Source: Halobacteriales archaeon QS_1_68_20
Lineage (GTDB): Archaea > Halobacteriota > Halobacteria > Halobacteriales > PXRE01
Reading direction: 5' to 3'
NCBI GenBank assembly: GCA_003021085.1
Contig: PXRE01000024.1
Span: 89,588-153,587 of the forward strand
DNA length: 64,000 nucleotides
The notes under the pieces are model-generated. The model saw only the letters and a list, made by a program, of their open reading frames with translations. It searched no databases and was not told the origin of the DNA. Below are positions 33,517-42,851 of the stretch, in pieces. Made by a program: the position numbers and the translations under genes. Numbering within the stretch: the first letter of the stretch is position 1; each line of letters begins with the position of its first letter.

Positions 33517-33924
33517 TCAGTACGACTCCCAGTCGGTAACTTCGACGCCGTCGATCCGTTCGAAGTGGTCGACGTTAGCAGTCAGCACCGGGAGTTGTTC
33601 GGTCCGGGCCGTCGCCGCCACGTAGACGTCGTGGAGGTCGTGTAGCGGTTGGCCGTCGCGCCGAAGCTGTGCGATGATGTCACCAGCCGCCGTCGCCACG
33701 GATCGAGTCACGTCCACGACGTCGACCCGGGCGAGGAGTCGGTCGAGGTCGTCGATTGCGTCCCGCCGTCGGTCGCCCTCGTATCGCTTGTTCACGCCGA
33801 GTCGGAGCGCAGTCACGGTCACGGCGCTGATGGCGTGTCTCCCTTCGTCGTCGAGACGCCGAGCGCGACCGTCTGCGACGCCCCGATCGACGTCCACGAG
33901 GACCGACGTATCACAGAGTTTCAT
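33517..33924 (-). CDS. vapC: VapC-type PIN-domain toxin ribonuclease
   Basis: 135 aa. PIN domain with the acidic Mg-binding set: Asp5 in MKLCDTSVLVDVDRG, a conserved Glu-less helix 2 region (AISAVTVTALRLGVNKRY), Asp in LHDLHDVYVAATA and the C-terminal VLTANVDHFERIDGV. The usual TxxE of VapC (often 'SxxTxxEl') reads SAVTVTALRLG, so one acidic ligand may be missing. It overlaps the upstream vapB by 14 nt. Cleaves RNA in the family; target here unknown. Confidence 0.88.
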   Translation of the reverse strand: MKLCDTSVLVDVDRGVADGRARRLDDEGRHAISAVTVTALRLGVNKRYEGDRRRDAIDDLDRLLARVDVVDVTRSVATAAGDIIAQLRRDGQPLHDLHDVYVAATARTEQLPVLTANVDHFERIDGVEVTDWESY

Positions 33925-34138
33925 CGTCGAGGTTCGACAGCGTTCCGCGGCTCAGCTCCTCGACGTCGTCGCGGACTCCCTCGTAGGTCTCCTCGTCGAG
34001 GACGCCGACGCCGGCTACCTCTTCGATACGGAGACCACCCTCCAGGGAGTCCCTGATGACCTCGCTAAAACTCCGATCGCCCTTCTCGCGTTTGAGTTCG
34101 CGATAGACGTCGTCGGAGATGGCGATGTTCTTGCTCAC
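33911..34138 (-). CDS. vapB: VapB-type antitoxin
   Basis: 75 aa with GTG start (SKNIAISDDVYRELKREKGD), a ribbon-helix-helix-like antitoxin of the archaeal VapB/DUF217 group. The DNA-binding N-terminus is followed by SFSEVIRDSLEGG and an acidic C-terminal region that would fill the toxin active site. The GTG is supported by a TATA-like box (gacttttcg) about 28 nt upstream, with a palindrome between box and start. Confidence 0.85.
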   Translation of the reverse strand: MSKNIAISDDVYRELKREKGDRSFSEVIRDSLEGGLRIEEVAGVGVLDEETYEGVRDDVEELSRGTLSNLDDETL

Positions 34139-34145
34139 GGTTAAC

Positions 34146-34161
34146 GTATTGGTACCAACAC
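34146..34161. promoter_or_regulatory. Palindromic operator candidate of vapBC
   Basis: GTATTGGT/ACCAACAC, with a perfect 10-bp core TTGGTACCAA and one mismatch in the outer bases. It lies between the TATA-like box and the vapB GTG start, covering the expected transcription start. This fits autorepression by the VapBC complex. Confidence 0.6.
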
Positions 34162-34191
34162 GAAAAGTCCTTTCGCAGGCCCGACGGTCGC

Positions 34192-35388
34192 TCACCCGGT
34201 CCGGTCCCGCAGGACCCGCTCGCCCGGTTTCGTCGTCGCCCCCGCGCCGAGCTTGATCCCGACGTTCAGGCTGGTGTTGATCCCCGTCTTGACGCCGTCG
34301 GCCGCGACGACCCCGAGTTTCCGGCGGCCGGTGTCGACCCACTCGCCCTTGACCCGCATCCGGACGTTGCCGTCGTCGTGCCGGAGGTTGGCGACCGTCG
34401 TCCCCGCGCCGAAGTTGACGTCCCGCCCGAGGATGGAGTCGCCGACGTACGAGAGGTGGTTGGCGCTCGCCCCCGACATGAGGATGGAGTTTTTCACCTC
34501 GACGGCGTTGCCCACCTCCACGTCCGGGCCCAGGACCGTCGCGCCGCGGACGTAGGCGTTCGGCCCGACGTCGGCGCCGGACTGGATCAGCGCCGGCCCC
34601 TCGACGTAGGCCCCCGCGCGGACCCTGGCACCCTCCTCGACGACGACGTCGCCCTTGATCGTCGCGCCCTCCTCGATTTCGCCGTCGAGACGGCGGTCCA
34701 GGTCGGCCAGCAGGAGTTCGTTGGCGTCCAGCAGTTCCCAGGGCCGGCCGACGTCGAGCCACGGTCCCGCGTGCTCGACGGCGGTGACGCGGGCACCGCG
34801 CTCGACCAGTTCCAGCAGCGCGTCGGTGAGTTCGTACTCGCCGCGGGGACTCAGTTCGAGGCCGTCGATGATCTCGAAGACGGACGGCGGGAGGGCGTAG
34901 AGGCCGAGGTTGGCGAGGTTCGTCGGCGGGTCCGCGGGTTTCTCGACGATGCCGGTCACGCGGTTACCGTCGCGCTCGATGACGCCGTAGGCCGAGGGAT
35001 TCTCGACCGGCTTGACCGTCATCGCCGGGCCGTCGGCGGCCGCGAGCGACGCCACGAGGTCCTCGGGGATCACGACGTCGCCGTTGAGGACGAGGAACCG
35101 CTCGTCGACGCCGTCGGCGGCCCGGCCGACGGCGTGGCCCGTGCCGAGTTGCTCGGTCTGCTCGCGGTACTCGACCGGGTGGCCGCGGTACTCCTCACCG
35201 ATGGCCTCGCGGATGGCGTCGTCGCGGTACCCGACGATCAGGACGAACCCGTCGACGTACGGCGGGGTCGCGTCCAGGACGTGCTGGAGGATCGGACGGC
35301 CGGCGACCGGGAGCATCGGCTTCGGGCGGGTCTCCGTGAGCGGGCGCATCCGGGTGCCTTCGCCGGCAGCGAGGACGACAGCTTTCAT
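34192..35388 (-). CDS. glmU: Bifunctional sugar-1-phosphate nucleotidyltransferase/acetyltransferase (GlmU-like)
   Basis: 398 aa. The nucleotidyltransferase domain has MKAVVLAAGEGTRMRPLT, RPKPMLPVAGRPILQHV, VLNGDVVIPED and GIVEKPADPP. From about residue 240 hexapeptide repeats form a beta-helix. The C-terminal part has SYVGDSILGRDVNFGAGTTV, then ANLRHDDGNVRM and GVKTGINTSLNVGIKLGAGA, the archaeal Sugar-1-P acetyl/nucleotidyltransferase signature. This fits glucosamine-1-P acetylation and UDP-GlcNAc formation. Partner genes glmS and the phosphohexomutase are within 10 kb. Confidence 0.9.
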   Translation of the reverse strand: MKAVVLAAGEGTRMRPLTETRPKPMLPVAGRPILQHVLDATPPYVDGFVLIVGYRDDAIREAIGEEYRGHPVEYREQTEQLGTGHAVGRAADGVDERFLVLNGDVVIPEDLVASLAAADGPAMTVKPVENPSAYGVIERDGNRVTGIVEKPADPPTNLANLGLYALPPSVFEIIDGLELSPRGEYELTDALLELVERGARVTAVEHAGPWLDVGRPWELLDANELLLADLDRRLDGEIEEGATIKGDVVVEEGARVRAGAYVEGPALIQSGADVGPNAYVRGATVLGPDVEVGNAVEVKNSILMSGASANHLSYVGDSILGRDVNFGAGTTVANLRHDDGNVRMRVKGEWVDTGRRKLGVVAADGVKTGINTSLNVGIKLGAGATTKPGERVLRDRTG

Positions 35389-35466
35389 TTAGCAGTGTTC
35401 AAATTGTAGTGTGGCTCGGTTAGTCGTTTCGGACCCCGGGGTGAGACGTCCGGCCGCGACGAGACC

Positions 35467-37164
35467 TCACTGGTCGGAAGTCACGGCCGGGGACCTCTCG
35501 GTGCCGCCGTCTTCGTCGACCAGTCGTTCCCCGACGACGGCACCCGCCAGCGCCCAGAACGGCAACAGCGAGTTAGCGTTGTCGACGAGGTGGGTGAAAA
35601 AGAGGAGTGCCAGGTACCCCACGAACGAGACCAGGATCGAGAGCTGGAGGTACGGCTTGTGGCCCTGGAGGGGGGATCGCAAGCCGGAACTGACGACCAG
35701 GGCGATGGAACCGAAATACAGGAGGAAGCCCGGGAGCCCCGTCTCCGCGAGCAGGAGGACGTAGATGTTGTGCAACGACGGCGGAACCGAGAGCGACTCT
35801 TTGACCGGGAGGCCGTACGTGCCCCCGACGAACCGGTAGTTCCCGCCGCCGACGCCGAAGATGGGGTTCCGGACGAACATCTCCAGGCCGACGAGGACCT
35901 GTTGGACCCTGGGTCCGAGGTAGGTCAGATCGAACAGGGGGATGGATATGCTGGTGATTTCCGAAACGTCGACTGGCGTCTGCGTCTGTCCGCCCGTCGG
36001 CGTCGACCCGCCGGTCGGGGTCTCGTTCGGGTCGGTCGGGTCGATCGGCCCGACCTGTTTGCTACTCGAACCGGACCTGGAAGACGGCGAGAGGACGACC
36101 AGGACGCCGGTTACCAGCGCCAGGAAACTCCGGTACGTCGACGAACTCGCGTCGCGGAACTGCTCTCGGAGCGACCTCCCCCGAGGGGCACTGGACAGTT
36201 TCGAGAGCGCGACGATGCCGGCGACCAGGCAGACCGTGACGACGAGAAACGCCCCGCGTCCGGCGTCGGACGTGGTGAGTCGGAGGAAGATCACCGAGAC
36301 CAGCGCCCCCAGGAGCGCTGGGACGCCGGAGACCGAGTCCGAACGGTGGACGAACACGAGCGTCGCCGGGAACGTCAGCAGTATGAGGGAGACGAGGACG
36401 TACCCGTGTCCCGTGAACCCGGTCGGGATCAGTTGGTACTCGCCACCCACCACGAACGACAGCGGGGGATGCCAGGTGACGCCCTCCCCGAGAAACGTCA
36501 GTCCGAGCGGCGAGTCGTTCCAGAGTTGCGCCGCCCCGAACGCGGCGTGTCCGACGACCGTGACGACGTACGTCGTGACCACGCTCTCGAGACTGACGAG
36601 TCCTCGTTCGACGCCCCGGCCGACGACCGTGAAGACGACCCAGGCCTGTGCCAACAGCCAGGTGAAATAGAGCGCGACGTCGGTTCGCGGCCCCGCTCCC
36701 AGGAACGCCGTGACGACCGTCCAGACCACGAACGACCCGAAGACGAGTTCGGTCTTCGAGAAGGAGTCGACGGTGTACTCCCGGGCCCAGAGGAGATACC
36801 CCACGACGACCAGCAGCGGACCCTGGAAGAGCCACAGTTGCGGACCGACCGTTCCGGACGTGACCCGATAGAACTCCTGGGAAGCCAGCGGGAGGTTCGC
36901 CGCGAACGTCGAGAGGACGAAAAACGAGACGTACGCGCCAGCGACGACCTGGTTTCGAACGTAGACGTACGCCAGGTACCCCACGCCGACCACGGCGAGT
37001 GCGCCCAGCAGTGCCGGCAGCAGTCCCACCCCGATCGACCGCCCGGTAAGTGCGACGAGCGGGACGAATCCAACGAGCGAAGCGACGAGCGGACCCGCCA
37101 GGGCGATGGCGTCCCCGGGTTCGGTGGCGGGCCCGTCGAGCGATCGCCGCCAGTTCGAGTTCAT
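35467..37164 (-). CDS. Wzy/O-antigen ligase-like polysaccharide polymerase
   Basis: 565 aa with about 11-12 membrane helices. The Wzy_C-type extracytoplasmic loop contains the family pattern: GVGGGNYRFVGGTYG, then PSLHNIYVLLLAETGLPGFL, which carries the conserved His-Asn and Glu of O-antigen ligases. A Ser/Thr/Pro-rich stretch (residues about 365-405) interrupts the large loop. The likely role is polymerising or transferring lipid-linked surface glycan outside the membrane. It stands first in the minus-strand part of the glycan region; the flippase is close by. Confidence 0.85.
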   Translation of the reverse strand: MNSNWRRSLDGPATEPGDAIALAGPLVASLVGFVPLVALTGRSIGVGLLPALLGALAVVGVGYLAYVYVRNQVVAGAYVSFFVLSTFAANLPLASQEFYRVTSGTVGPQLWLFQGPLLVVVGYLLWAREYTVDSFSKTELVFGSFVVWTVVTAFLGAGPRTDVALYFTWLLAQAWVVFTVVGRGVERGLVSLESVVTTYVVTVVGHAAFGAAQLWNDSPLGLTFLGEGVTWHPPLSFVVGGEYQLIPTGFTGHGYVLVSLILLTFPATLVFVHRSDSVSGVPALLGALVSVIFLRLTTSDAGRGAFLVVTVCLVAGIVALSKLSSAPRGRSLREQFRDASSSTYRSFLALVTGVLVVLSPSSRSGSSSKQVGPIDPTDPNETPTGGSTPTGGQTQTPVDVSEITSISIPLFDLTYLGPRVQQVLVGLEMFVRNPIFGVGGGNYRFVGGTYGLPVKESLSVPPSLHNIYVLLLAETGLPGFLLYFGSIALVVSSGLRSPLQGHKPYLQLSILVSFVGYLALLFFTHLVDNANSLLPFWALAGAVVGERLVDEDGGTERSPAVTSDQ

Positions 37165-37248
37165 GCAGGACCACCCTGATTCGCCGTCCGTGTTATACTG
37201 ATCGGTTCACACGTCCGGGGTACCTGATCGGGGCCAGACCCCCTACCG

Positions 37249-38139
37249 TCAGACATGGTATCCCAGTTCCTGGAGGTTCCGTATCGCGGCCGGATCCGTC
37301 TCCGCCTGCCGCTCCTCCGGCGGTTCCGCGACCACCTCCCGGCGGCTATCGTACGGAAGTTCGAACCACGGGACGTTCACGAGTTCGGGAGGGTGAACGC
37401 CCCTCGGGTGGTCGTAGAGCCGTATCGGGAGGAGCGACCGTCGCTCGCCCAGCAGTTCGCCGTGGTCGGAACTGATCACCGTCTTGCCCTCGATCCGGTC
37501 GACCAGGGTACCGACCGCGTCCAGGCCGATCTGGAGATTCTCGCGGTAGGCCTCCCGCAACTTCTCCCGTTTCCGGTCGATGGGGTCGTCGACCTCGTCG
37601 ATCATCTCGCGAACGGACAGTCCACGGACGTCACCCCAGTACTCCCGACCCTCGGGGCCGATGTACGGCGCGTGAGGCTGGGCGTAGTGGACCAGCAAGC
37701 GCTTGTTGGGGTACTCCGCTGCCGCCTCGATGGCTCTCTCGGTGAGCGTCTTTGGGTCGACGGCCCCGACGTCGTCCCGGTATTCGGACTGGTAGGTCCC
37801 GATCCAGGCGTGGACGCTCGCGTCGAGGGCGTCCCGGAGTTTCTCGTAGAACCCGTTGGCGCTGACGTAGACCACGTCGTGGAGGTCCCGCCCCCGGAAG
37901 TTCCCGGTCAACCACTCCGGCGTCGCGCTCCCCCGGGACTCGACGCAGGAGAGGTCGCCGGGAAAGTCGACCATCTCGGAGAAGTAATCGTACCGGCAGG
38001 CGTCCAGGATGACCAGCGTGTCCCAGTCCGCCTCGAACACGTCGATCCCCGGTCGGTAGTAGTCGCCGCGGGTCTGCAACCGGTAGAACTCCCTGACGAT
38101 CTTGTGTGGATTGGTGAGTCCCTCGACGATTTCAGACAT
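37249..38139 (-). CDS. Alkaline-phosphatase-superfamily (sulfatase-like) protein
   Basis: 296 aa, shorter than a typical sulfatase. The metal-binding start is LVILDACRYDYF. The nucleophile segment is SRGSATPEWLTGNF, with Thr73 where classical sulfatases have the Cys/Ser that becomes formylglycine. The late metal segments are HYAQPHAPYIGP and VISSDHGELLG. It ends LQELGYHV, like its three relatives in this region. The start is at MSEIVEG; an in-frame ATG three codons earlier is possible. Likely a phosphatase/phosphodiesterase or phosphotransferase acting on glycans; not a classical sulfatase by motif. Confidence 0.8.
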   Translation of the reverse strand: MSEIVEGLTNPHKIVREFYRLQTRGDYYRPGIDVFEADWDTLVILDACRYDYFSEMVDFPGDLSCVESRGSATPEWLTGNFRGRDLHDVVYVSANGFYEKLRDALDASVHAWIGTYQSEYRDDVGAVDPKTLTERAIEAAAEYPNKRLLVHYAQPHAPYIGPEGREYWGDVRGLSVREMIDEVDDPIDRKREKLREAYRENLQIGLDAVGTLVDRIEGKTVISSDHGELLGERRSLLPIRLYDHPRGVHPPELVNVPWFELPYDSRREVVAEPPEERQAETDPAAIRNLQELGYHV

Positions 38140-38374
38140 CGAATACATATATCGTACAGGTCACCTGGGGAAGGTGGTTCGTGGATTGTCCTGCGGATTA
38201 CTATAGTTCTATCGTTCTGGCCGCATCCGCGAATACCCTCGCGTTCGATCCGCTCGCCGGGGGTCGGTGACCAGTCTCGAACCCTCCCGTTCCACAGTTA
38301 CCGGTCGGCAAGAATCGCCGTACTGCCATCCCGGACCGGTACATTTCTATTGCCTACCGGTCGAAGCCCAGGCG

Positions 38375-39871
38375 ATGAGTTCGTTGTCCGACTCCTTCGG
38401 GGCGCTGGCCCGGAGTGCGGCCATCGTTTTCGTCGGGACCGTCCTCGGGCGGATCCTCAGCCTGCTCGGGGAGGTCGTCATCATCCGTTCGCTGGCACCC
38501 GAGGCGTTCGGGACCGTCGCGCTGGCGTACACTGTCGTCCTGACGGTGACTCGCATCGGGATACTCGGAGTGCCGGACGGGGTCTCCCGGATGCTCTCGG
38601 ACGAAACCATCGGATCCCGGGAACGGCACTTCCTGACCGGGGGGTACGTGATCGTCCTCGGCAGCGGAGCGGTGATCGCGACGCTCCTCTACCTGTTCGG
38701 AGACGCCCTGGGGACCCTGATGAACGAGCCACAGCTATCGGACCTCGTCGTGCTGTTCGTCCCGTTCGTCTTTCTGTTTCCGCTGGCGATGGTTTCGATC
38801 GCAGTCTTGCGGGCGCGAAAGCGGCCCCTCGGGGCCACCCTGTCCCAGCACGTCGGCGCTCGGATCGGAGCCATCGGCGTCTTCGTGGCGTTCGCGTACT
38901 TCGGCCGTCCGTTCGTCGGGGCTGTCGCGTACTGGATCGTGACGCCCGCCTTCGCGGCACTGCTCGCACTGTCGCTCGTGTCCCGGGAGTACTCGATCCG
39001 GAGCATCACGACCACGCTCCCCTCGGGCGACAGCATCAGGGACCTCTGGTCGTTCTCCTGGCCGCTGGCCATCCGAACCTCCCTGGTGACGCTGATGACG
39101 AACCTCGACGTGTTGATGATCGGGTTCTTCCTCGAATCCACGATGGTCGGGTTCTACCGCTCGGTCCAGCCGCTCCGGCAGGTGACGCTGTTCGTGTTAC
39201 AGTCGTTCGTCTTCCTGTTTCTTCCGCTTGCGACGGAGTACTACACCCGGACCGAACTCGACGAACTCCGTGAACTGTACCGGGTTTCGAGCAAGTGGAT
39301 CGCCCTGTTGACCCTGCCACCGGTGCTCGTGTTCTCGCTGTTCGCCCCGGACGTCGTCCGGACGATCCTGCATCCCGAGTACCTCCCCGGGGCGGCCGCG
39401 CTGTCGGTGCTGACGGCCGGACTGTTCTTCAACGCGCTCGTCGGTCCAAACGGTGCGATGCTCAAGGCCGTCGACAGGCCTCGCATCGAGATGTTCGCCG
39501 CGATCCTGGGCGTCGTCACCAACCTCGCGCTGAACGTGGCGCTGATTCCCGTCCTCGGAATCGTCGGCGCCGCGGTGGCCACTGTGGTCGGGTACTTCGT
39601 GTTCAACGTCGCGGAGGTGGTCGCGATCTACCGCATCGTCGGAACCCACCCGTTCTCCCGGAACAGCCTGGAACCGATCGTCGTGACGACGCTCGCCGGT
39701 CTCGCTATCGCCTTGGTTACTGGAGGTACCCGGTTCAGCCTCCCCGAACTGATCGGGATCGGGATGCTCCTGGTCGCCGTGCAGGCGGTCGCGGTCGTCC
39801 TCACCCGGAGTTTCGACGAGGCCGACCAGGTGCTGATCGAACAGGCGAAACGACGGATTGGACTGGACTGA
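38375..39871 (+). CDS. Flippase of the Wzx/polysaccharide-export (MOP) family
   Basis: 498 aa with about 12-14 membrane helices. The N-terminus (ARSAAIVFVGTVLGRILSLL, GEVVIIRSLAPEAFGTVALA) is the hallmark of Wzx-type flippases, as is the second half start (FSWPLAIRTSLVTLMTNLDV, LMIGFFLESTMVGFYRSVQP). It would move lipid-linked oligosaccharides across the membrane. The start at 38375 is chosen by homology; a longer frame begins at 38267 without family similarity. It is divergent from the short sulfatase-like gene. Confidence 0.9.
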   Translation: MSSLSDSFGALARSAAIVFVGTVLGRILSLLGEVVIIRSLAPEAFGTVALAYTVVLTVTRIGILGVPDGVSRMLSDETIGSRERHFLTGGYVIVLGSGAVIATLLYLFGDALGTLMNEPQLSDLVVLFVPFVFLFPLAMVSIAVLRARKRPLGATLSQHVGARIGAIGVFVAFAYFGRPFVGAVAYWIVTPAFAALLALSLVSREYSIRSITTTLPSGDSIRDLWSFSWPLAIRTSLVTLMTNLDVLMIGFFLESTMVGFYRSVQPLRQVTLFVLQSFVFLFLPLATEYYTRTELDELRELYRVSSKWIALLTLPPVLVFSLFAPDVVRTILHPEYLPGAAALSVLTAGLFFNALVGPNGAMLKAVDRPRIEMFAAILGVVTNLALNVALIPVLGIVGAAVATVVGYFVFNVAEVVAIYRIVGTHPFSRNSLEPIVVTTLAGLAIALVTGGTRFSLPELIGIGMLLVAVQAVAVVLTRSFDEADQVLIEQAKRRIGLD

Positions 39872-39880
39872 CCCGGGCGA

Positions 39881-41209
39881 TCAGAGGTACCCCAACTGGT
39901 CGAGCTGGGACTCCACGTCGTCGTCCAGCGTCACGCCGTCCCGCCCCAGGTCGGGGCGCTCCGACTTCGACTCGGCGAGGACGTCCCCGGGTGAATCCCG
40001 GTCCGACGAGCCGCCCTCGGTGAAGCCATCAACGGACTCGTACCCGTAGTAGTCCGGCGACAGCGCCACCCCGAACCGGGGTTCGTCGTACGCCGCGACC
40101 TCCCGTTCGGAGAGGCCGACCTCCCGGAGTTTCTCCAGCTTCCGTTCGTACGCGATGCCGTGGTACTCCGTCAGGCACGGTCGCGGGTCGACGTCGCCGA
40201 GGAGGGACTGCCCGGACGTCTCGACGTCGAGTCCGCTGGCGTCGGCGACGGTCGCGAACACGTCCAGCAGATTGACGGGCGCCTCGACCGTTTCGGAGTC
40301 GACGTCGGGACCACGGACCACGAGGGGAACGTGCGTCAGCTCGGGGTGGAGCCCGATGGGATGGGCCCAGACGCCGTTTTCCCCGAACGACTCGCCGTGA
40401 TCCGACAGGACGATCACGTAGTCGAACGCCGACAGTTCCTCGAGTACCTCCCCGACCGCGTCCGAGAGGTAGCGAACGCAGTCCTCGTAGGCGCTCTCCA
40501 TCCGGGAGCCGTTGGCCGGTTCACCCTCGAAGGTCGCCAGCCAGTCGGCGTGGACGTCGTCGGCGGAGTACCGGAAACTCTGGTAGCGCAGCGGCGGCTT
40601 GTACGGGGCGTGGGCGTCCATCAGGTTGAGGAACAGGAACTCGTCGTCCTCGAACTCGGTCTCACGGACGTACGAGATCGCGCGGCTGGCGTCCGGTTTC
40701 CCGAACGGGAACTGCGGTCGATGACTGTAGAGCTTGTCGACTGCCCGACGGACCGTCGACCCGAGGTGGAGATCACCCAACAGGAATCCCCCGAGGAGTT
40801 CTGCCACCTGCGCCGGGCGCCGGCGGGTCGGCCCCTGGAAGTACTCCGAACGGCTCGGGATCCGGTCGTCGTCAGCGCGTGCCAGGCCGACGCACCGGAA
40901 CTCGTCGAATCCCCGGTCGAACCCGAAGTACGGGGAGACGTGACGGTTCGCGCTGAACGCCCGGGTCCGGAACCCGGACGCCGACAGTCGCCCCGCGAGG
41001 GTCCGGTTCCCGGATTCCAGGTGGGGCGACCGCGCGTAACACCCGGTCTCGGACGCGTACTTCCCCGTGAACAGCGACGCGTGCGCCGGAACCGTCCAGT
41101 GACTCGTGCTCCAGGCGTTCTCGAACCGCTTGCCGTCCAGCCACTCGAAGTGGCGGTCGAAGGCGTCCTTCCGGAGCGTGTCGAGGACGACGACTGCGAC
41201 CCTGGTCAT
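39881..41209 (-). CDS. Sulfatase-fold protein with Thr at the nucleophile position
   Basis: 442 aa. Metal motifs are VVVLDTLRKDAF at the start and VIVLSDHGESFGENGVWAHP late. The nucleophile region is SHWTVPAHASLFTGKYASET with Thr39 in place of Cys/Ser. LNLMDAHAPYKPPLRYQ is the conserved central segment. The C-terminus is VESQLDQLGYL. Thr nucleophiles occur in phosphotransferases and phosphatases of this superfamily (LtaS, EptA types). No membrane anchor or signal peptide, so a cytosolic role or non-classical export. Convergent with the flippase, 9 bp apart. Confidence 0.85.
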   Translation of the reverse strand: MTRVAVVVLDTLRKDAFDRHFEWLDGKRFENAWSTSHWTVPAHASLFTGKYASETGCYARSPHLESGNRTLAGRLSASGFRTRAFSANRHVSPYFGFDRGFDEFRCVGLARADDDRIPSRSEYFQGPTRRRPAQVAELLGGFLLGDLHLGSTVRRAVDKLYSHRPQFPFGKPDASRAISYVRETEFEDDEFLFLNLMDAHAPYKPPLRYQSFRYSADDVHADWLATFEGEPANGSRMESAYEDCVRYLSDAVGEVLEELSAFDYVIVLSDHGESFGENGVWAHPIGLHPELTHVPLVVRGPDVDSETVEAPVNLLDVFATVADASGLDVETSGQSLLGDVDPRPCLTEYHGIAYERKLEKLREVGLSEREVAAYDEPRFGVALSPDYYGYESVDGFTEGGSSDRDSPGDVLAESKSERPDLGRDGVTLDDDVESQLDQLGYL

Positions 41210-41276
41210 GTGTCGGGGATGTGACTCTCCTCCAGGGCGTTCGATCGGGAATACCCTCGACGGTCGACGTCGTCGA

Positions 41277-42743
41277 TCATTGGAGGTACCCCAGGTCCTC
41301 GAGTCTGCGCTTGCTCTGATCGGTCATGCAAACCTCCCCCGTCGCTCCCCTCGTGAGCGGTCCACGGGACGCCTCGAGTTCCGACCGGAGGTCCGCTACC
41401 ACCGACTCGTGGTCCGAGGAGACGTCGACGCCTTCGTCGGGATCCGATGCCAGGTCGTACAGTTCGACGCTCCCGTCGGACCCCTCGATCAGCTTCCACG
41501 TCTCCGTCCGGATCGACCTGAGTGCCCTGTCGAAACGTGTCGTCTCCGTCCGGAACGACTCGACCTTCTCGCGCAGGGCGTCCATCGAGGGTTGGGGCGT
41601 CACGTACTCGGCTATCGCGTGGTCGCGGGTCGGAACCCCGCCGTCGTCGGGGACCAGCGAGTGATCGGAGACCGTCTCGTCGGACGGGACGTCGACCCCC
41701 GCGAGGTCGAGGATCGTCGGGTACAGGTCCCGGACCTCGACCGGACCCCCACAGGTGGTTCCCGCGCCGAACCGGTCGGGGTACCGGACGACCAGCGGAA
41801 CCCGGAGCAACGTCTCGTACAGGCAGTACTGGTGGTCCATCAGGCCGTGGTCGCCGACGTTCTCGCCGTGGTCGCCCACGATCACGATCACGGTGTCTTC
41901 GAGCTGGCCCGTCTCGTCGAGAACGTCGTAGAGACGGCCGATCTGGTCGTCGACGTACCGCAACTCGCCGCGGTAGAGTCGCTCCAGCACTTCGAAGTCT
42001 TCCTCGTCCATGTGGGCGTCGCCGGCGACGTACTCCCAGGGGTCCTGGTTCACCTCTTCGGCTCGTTCCCGCTGGTCACTCTCGAGTACCTGGCGTCGAT
42101 ACGTTTCGGGAGGATCGTACTCCAGGTGTGGCTCGATGTAGTTGACGAACAGGAAGAACGGACGCTCATCGCCGGCGCGTTCCCGGATCCACTTCACCGC
42201 CCGGCGCGTCTCGTTGCGGGCACCGTCGTCGTGGCGGCCGGCGAGGAACTTGGCGTAGAAAGCGTTCAACAGCGTCCGCGGCGCGTTCCGGGCGGTCAGG
42301 ACGTCCGCGAGCGCACGGAGTCGATCCGGGACGGTGTCCTCGTCGTAAATCGGCATCAGGTCGACGTCGCTCCACACCCGTTCCCACTTCATGGAGAACG
42401 AGTCGAACCCCTCGTCGAAGCCGAACTCGGGACTGACCCACGAGTTCGCAGACAGGCCCGCCGTCCGGTAGCCGTCGGCACCGAGACGCGACGCGAGCGA
42501 CGGGACCTCGGACGCGAACCGTGGATCACCACCGTGGGTCCCGTGGTCGGAGGTGTACTGGCCCGTAAACAGCGAGGCGTGAGAGGGCACGGTCCAGGGG
42601 CCGGTCGTAGTCGCACCCGTGAACGTGACCCCCTCCCCTGAGATGCTCCGTAGTTCCGGCATGTGGCCGTCCTCCATCTCGGGCAGGACGGTCTTCGCCC
42701 TGGCCGTGTCCAGCACGACCAGCAAGACGTTCGGCGACTCCAT
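41277..42743 (-). CDS. Sulfatase-fold protein, second full-length copy
   Basis: 488 aa. The N-terminal metal motif is VLLVVLDTARAKTVLPE, the nucleophile segment TTTGPWTVPSHASLFTGQYT with Thr51, the central segment FVNYIEPHLEYDPPETYRRQ, and the late metal site VIVIVGDHGENVGDHGLMDH. The C-terminal region with SDGSVELYDLASDPDEGVDV is the usual sulfatase tail strand, ending LEDLGYLQ. It is only distantly related to the neighbour at 39881-41209 apart from these motifs. It may trim or add charged groups on the surface glycan. Confidence 0.87.
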   Translation of the reverse strand: MESPNVLLVVLDTARAKTVLPEMEDGHMPELRSISGEGVTFTGATTTGPWTVPSHASLFTGQYTSDHGTHGGDPRFASEVPSLASRLGADGYRTAGLSANSWVSPEFGFDEGFDSFSMKWERVWSDVDLMPIYDEDTVPDRLRALADVLTARNAPRTLLNAFYAKFLAGRHDDGARNETRRAVKWIRERAGDERPFFLFVNYIEPHLEYDPPETYRRQVLESDQRERAEEVNQDPWEYVAGDAHMDEEDFEVLERLYRGELRYVDDQIGRLYDVLDETGQLEDTVIVIVGDHGENVGDHGLMDHQYCLYETLLRVPLVVRYPDRFGAGTTCGGPVEVRDLYPTILDLAGVDVPSDETVSDHSLVPDDGGVPTRDHAIAEYVTPQPSMDALREKVESFRTETTRFDRALRSIRTETWKLIEGSDGSVELYDLASDPDEGVDVSSDHESVVADLRSELEASRGPLTRGATGEVCMTDQSKRRLEDLGYLQ

Positions 42744-42851
42744 TCGAACCCCCGTACCGTGGCAGGTCGGTTATCCTTAACGGTCTGGGCCGGTCCCGCC
42801 GGACTCGAGTAAGCGGATCGTACCGGCGGGTCACGTCTACCGACCGAACGG

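Noticed and set aside
33517..33924. Treating VapC as inactive because one acidic ligand seems missing
   Set aside because: PIN alignments by eye are unreliable in this region; the other acidic residues are present.
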